A stretch of DNA of 64,000 nt from Microbacterium sp. K24 (GTDB taxonomy: Bacteria > Actinomycetota > Actinomycetes > Actinomycetales > Microbacteriaceae), in NCBI RefSeq assembly GCF_004794465.1, contig NZ_SSDJ01000139.1:114014-178013 (forward strand), read 5' to 3'. The notes beneath the pieces are model-generated. The model did not search any database and had not been told where the DNA came from. It was given only the letters and a program-made list of their open reading frames with translations. The translations under genes and the position numbers were made by a program. How positions within the stretch are numbered: the stretch's first letter is position 1; each line of letters starts with the position of its first letter. This document shows positions 61,685-64,000 of the stretch, in pieces.

Positions 61685-62911
61685 TCAGGCCCCCTTCCGG
61701 CTGAGCCCGAAGGCGGCACCGGCGGGCGCCGGAGTGTCCTGGTAGGGCGAGTCACCGGTCAGGTTGTCGCCGCGGTTGGCGCCCGGCCGGGCCTGACGCG
61801 TCGGACCGTCGCCGAACTCGGCCTTCACCCGCGCGGCGTGCGTGGGGGCGTCCGGCACATTCTCGGGACGGCCCTGCGCGAGCTCCTTGCGGAGCACCGG
61901 CACGACCTCGGATCCGAGGATGTCGAGCTGCTCGAGCACGATCTTCAGCGGGAGTCCGGCGTGATCGACGAGGAACAGCTGGCGCTGGTAGTCGCCGTAG
62001 TGCTCGCGCATCGCGGCGTAGCGATCGATGATCTGCTGCGGCGAGCCGACCGTCAGCGGCGTCATCTCGGTGAAGTCCTCCATGCTCGGACCGTGACCGT
62101 AGACCGGCGCGTTGTCGAAGTAGGGACGGAACTGGTTCACCGCGTCCTGCGAGTTCGCTGCCATGAACACCTGGCCGCCGAGTCCGACGATCGCCTGCTC
62201 GGGCGTGCCGTGTCCGTAGTGCGCGTAGCGCTGGCGGTACAGCTCGATGAGGCGCTGGTAGTGCTCCTTCGGCCAGAAGATGTTGTTCGCGAAGAAGCCG
62301 TCGCCATAGTAGGCGGCCTGCTCGGCGATCTCCGGCGTGCGGATCGAACCGTGCCAGACGAACGGCGCGATGCCGTCGAGCGGGCGGGGCGTCGAGGTGA
62401 AGCCCTGCAGCGGAGTGCGGAACTTGCCCTCGAAGTCGACGACGTCCTCCCGCCACAGCTTGTGCAGCAGCGCGTAGTTCTCGATCGCGAGCGGCAGCCC
62501 CTGGCGGATGTCCTGTCCGAACCACGGGTAGACCGGGCCGGTGTTGCCGCGCCCGAGCATGAGGTCCATGCGTCCGTCGGAGACGTGCTGCAGCATCGCG
62601 TACTCCTCGGCGATGCGCACGGGGTCGTTCGTGGTGATGAGTGTCGTCGACGTCGAGACGATCAGTCGCTCGGTCTGCGCCGCCAGTGCGGCGAGGAACG
62701 TGGTGGGGCTCGAGGACCAGAACGGCGGGTTGTGGTGCTCGCCGATCGCGAAGACGTCGAGTCCGACCTCTTCGGCGTGCGTGGCGATGGTCAGCGTCGC
62801 CTTGATCCGCTCCTGCTCGCTGGGCGTGATGCCCGTGGTGGGATCGCGCGTGATGTCGCTGACCGACATGATGCCGAACTGCATCGCCTTCGCGCCCGAC
62901 TGCTCGCTCAT
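61685..62911 (-). CDS. LLM-class flavin-dependent oxidoreductase, CE1758 type
   Basis: A 408-residue luciferase-like monooxygenase using reduced FMN and O2. It begins its barrel with MQFGIMSVSDITRDP and contains AIGEHHNPPFWSSSPTTFLAA and LMLGRGNTGPVYPWFG, typical of the family. The C-terminal 50 residues are a charged extension. The substrate is unknown. The ATG at 62911 has GGAG seven bases upstream. It leads the two-gene operon with the FMN reductase. An A+T-rich promoter region with a small palindrome (62956-62967) lies upstream. Confidence 0.9.
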   Translation of the reverse strand: MSEQSGAKAMQFGIMSVSDITRDPTTGITPSEQERIKATLTIATHAEEVGLDVFAIGEHHNPPFWSSSPTTFLAALAAQTERLIVSTSTTLITTNDPVRIAEEYAMLQHVSDGRMDLMLGRGNTGPVYPWFGQDIRQGLPLAIENYALLHKLWREDVVDFEGKFRTPLQGFTSTPRPLDGIAPFVWHGSIRTPEIAEQAAYYGDGFFANNIFWPKEHYQRLIELYRQRYAHYGHGTPEQAIVGLGGQVFMAANSQDAVNQFRPYFDNAPVYGHGPSMEDFTEMTPLTVGSPQQIIDRYAAMREHYGDYQRQLFLVDHAGLPLKIVLEQLDILGSEVVPVLRKELAQGRPENVPDAPTHAARVKAEFGDGPTRQARPGANRGDNLTGDSPYQDTPAPAGAAFGLSRKGA

Positions 62912-62955
62912 GATTGCTCCGTTTTCCTCGAACCGGATGCTCGGCATCCGTTTCT

Positions 62956-62967
62956 ATTCATTTGAAT
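62956..62967. promoter_or_regulatory. ATTCA-TT-TGAAT palindrome upstream of the monooxygenase operon
   Basis: A 12-bp perfect palindrome in an A+T-rich stretch (62950-62975) unusual for this genome, 45-56 bases upstream of the LLM start. Its form resembles MarR-family operators. The MarR gene in this window has a different site, so the cognate regulator is unknown. Confidence 0.45.
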
Positions 62968-63022
62968 GTATATGGGATAACGCGCTCACAGCAACTTTAT
63001 TCCCGACCTGTAGCCTCGATGC

Positions 63023-64000
63023 ATGAGCACCACCGGGGCGGACATCTCAGGGCCCACCACAGGATCGCTCCCGCGGCCGAAGAGGCGTGTGCCGTTCTGG
63101 GACAACGCCCGTTACGCCTGCATCGTGCTGGTGGTGCTGGGCCACGCGATCCAGCGTCTCATCTACGACTCCGACATCGCCTTCGCGTTCTATCTCGCCC
63201 TCTACGCGTTCCACATGCCCGCGTTCGCGATCATCTCCGGCTACTTCTCGAAGTCCGGATCCCCGACGAAGACCCAGATGGCCCGGGTGATCACCGACAT
63301 CCTCGTGCCCTATCTGATCTTCGAGGTCCTGTGGACCCTCACGAAATGGCTCGTCGAAGGCCAGGCGAACCCGAACATCACCAAGCCGTCGTGGACGCTG
63401 TGGTTCCTGCTGGCGCTCGGGATCTTCCGCCTCGTGCTCCCCTATCTGGCCCTGCTGCGCTGGCCGCTGTTCTGGACCGTCGTGATCTCGATCGGTGTGG
63501 GGTACCTGCCGAACGTCGACAGCACCTTCTCGCTCTCCCGAACCCTCGGACTGCTGCCGTTCTTCGCGTTCGGCTGGTGGCTGCGGGAGCGCGACATCGT
63601 CGCACGCCTCCGCCTGCTCGACTTCCGGCCCTGGTGGGTGCGCGTCGTGGCGCTCGGAGTGCTGGCGGCTGCCGGCTGGGCGGCGTGGAACTGGCTCCCG
63701 GTCTGGCAGGCGATCGACCTGCGCCACTGGCTGTTCTACGAGGACTCCTACGCCGACCTCGGCGGAGAGCAGTGGTGGGCCGGCGGCGTCCGATTCGCCC
63801 TGATGCTGCTCGCGGTGGTTCTCTGCGCGGCGTTCTTCGCACTGGTCCCCCGTGGGACCTACTGGTGGACGCATTTCGGTCAGTACACGATGTACGTGTT
63901 CCTGCTGCACTCCTTCGTGCTCTACCCGTTCCGCGAGTCCGGCGCTCTGCGCGATCTCGAGCCGACCTGGATCTGGCTGCCCCTCGTGACCATCCTGTCC
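63023..64000 (+). CDS. Acyltransferase family 3 membrane protein (cut by window edge)
   Basis: The reading frame is open to the window end (326 codons). It begins with a basic cytoplasmic leader and RVPFWDNARYACIVLVVLGHAIQ, in which the histidine matches the conserved active-site region of Acyl_transf_3 (OatA/NodX-like) enzymes. FHMPAFAIISGYFSK follows, and about ten membrane spans are predicted. The family O-acylates sugars, peptidoglycan or secreted glycans. TAGCCT (63011-63016) is six bases before the ATG, so the mRNA is probably leaderless. It diverges from the LLM operon. Confidence 0.88.
   Translation, partial: MSTTGADISGPTTGSLPRPKRRVPFWDNARYACIVLVVLGHAIQRLIYDSDIAFAFYLALYAFHMPAFAIISGYFSKSGSPTKTQMARVITDILVPYLIFEVLWTLTKWLVEGQANPNITKPSWTLWFLLALGIFRLVLPYLALLRWPLFWTVVISIGVGYLPNVDSTFSLSRTLGLLPFFAFGWWLRERDIVARLRLLDFRPWWVRVVALGVLAAAGWAAWNWLPVWQAIDLRHWLFYEDSYADLGGEQWWAGGVRFALMLLAVVLCAAFFALVPRGTYWWTHFGQYTMYVFLLHSFVLYPFRESGALRDLEPTWIWLPLVTILS

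Noticed and set aside
1..64000. CRISPR arrays, insertion sequences, prophage or integrated plasmid genes
   Set aside because: No spaced direct repeats, transposase or integrase motifs, or phage structural genes were seen. The A1S_2505-like gene alone does not indicate a prophage.

Overview
The window is high-GC chromosomal DNA with dense, mostly operonic coding. Several features point to an actinobacterium of the Microbacteriaceae, most likely Microbacterium or a close relative. The block ftsK-pgsA-cinA-clgR-DUF3046-recA-recX-miaB-miaA-dapF, a HisN-type histidinol phosphatase, a CE1758/CE1759-type flavin pair and a DUF5302 micro-protein are all actinobacterial. I see no mobile elements, prophage, CRISPR array or rRNA. 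There are 66 protein genes (two cut by the window edges), one tRNA-Lys(CUU) and a tmRNA gene.

Layout. 1-6.7 kb: ilvD (partial), trehalose synthesis otsA-otsB, an MFS exporter, a PLP aminotransferase and a small membrane protein. 6.7-10.2 kb: acetoacetate/ketone-body operon scoA-scoB-thiolase with a divergent IclR regulator. 10.2-14.9 kb: MarR-MFS efflux operon with a 36-bp palindrome over the marR start, YbaK-like deacylase, two lipoproteins, an A1S_2505-like protein, tRNA-Lys and hisN. 15.0-23.7 kb: a lipid island that I read as an ether-lipid (alkylglycerol) pathway. It contains two paralogous ferritin-like proteins, a fatty acyl reductase fused to a HAD domain, an SDR, a PlsC-type acyltransferase, an alkyl-DHAP synthase, a TetR regulator and a diacylglycerol-kinase-like protein. 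24.3-24.7 kb: ssrA. 24.9-44.3 kb: housekeeping core (hflX, rsmC-like, dapF, miaAB, recAX, clgR, cinA, pgsA, ftsK, rnj, dapA, folA, thyA). 44.4-49 kb: thioredoxin/DUF4395/OsmC redox genes, dapB, a phosphatase and a catalytically degenerate aldo-keto reductase. 49-55.8 kb: pnp, UDP-glucose dehydrogenase, a glycosyltransferase-SGNH esterase fusion, a DedA protein and a 58-aa DUF5302 gene. 56-64 kb: DctA dicarboxylate transporter with a divergent DcuS/DcuR-like two-component system, an FAD oxidase under a 46-bp inverted repeat, an LLM monooxygenase plus FMN reductase pair, and the start of an acyltransferase-3 membrane protein.

Two themes stand out. First, the lipid island has the enzymes expected to make a fatty alcohol, exchange it onto acyl-DHAP, reduce the product and acylate it. 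It also carries a complete di-iron ferritin-like protein paired with a paralogue in which both ExxH motifs are lost, which suggests an oxygen-dependent modification step run by an active/inactive subunit pair. Second, about one third of the genes (22 of 66) start exactly 6 (18 cases) or 7 (4 cases) bases after a TANNNT hexamer. This indicates widespread leaderless transcription, and in several regulated genes palindromic operators sit directly on that hexamer.

All family calls are from reading translated sequence. No database search was run.
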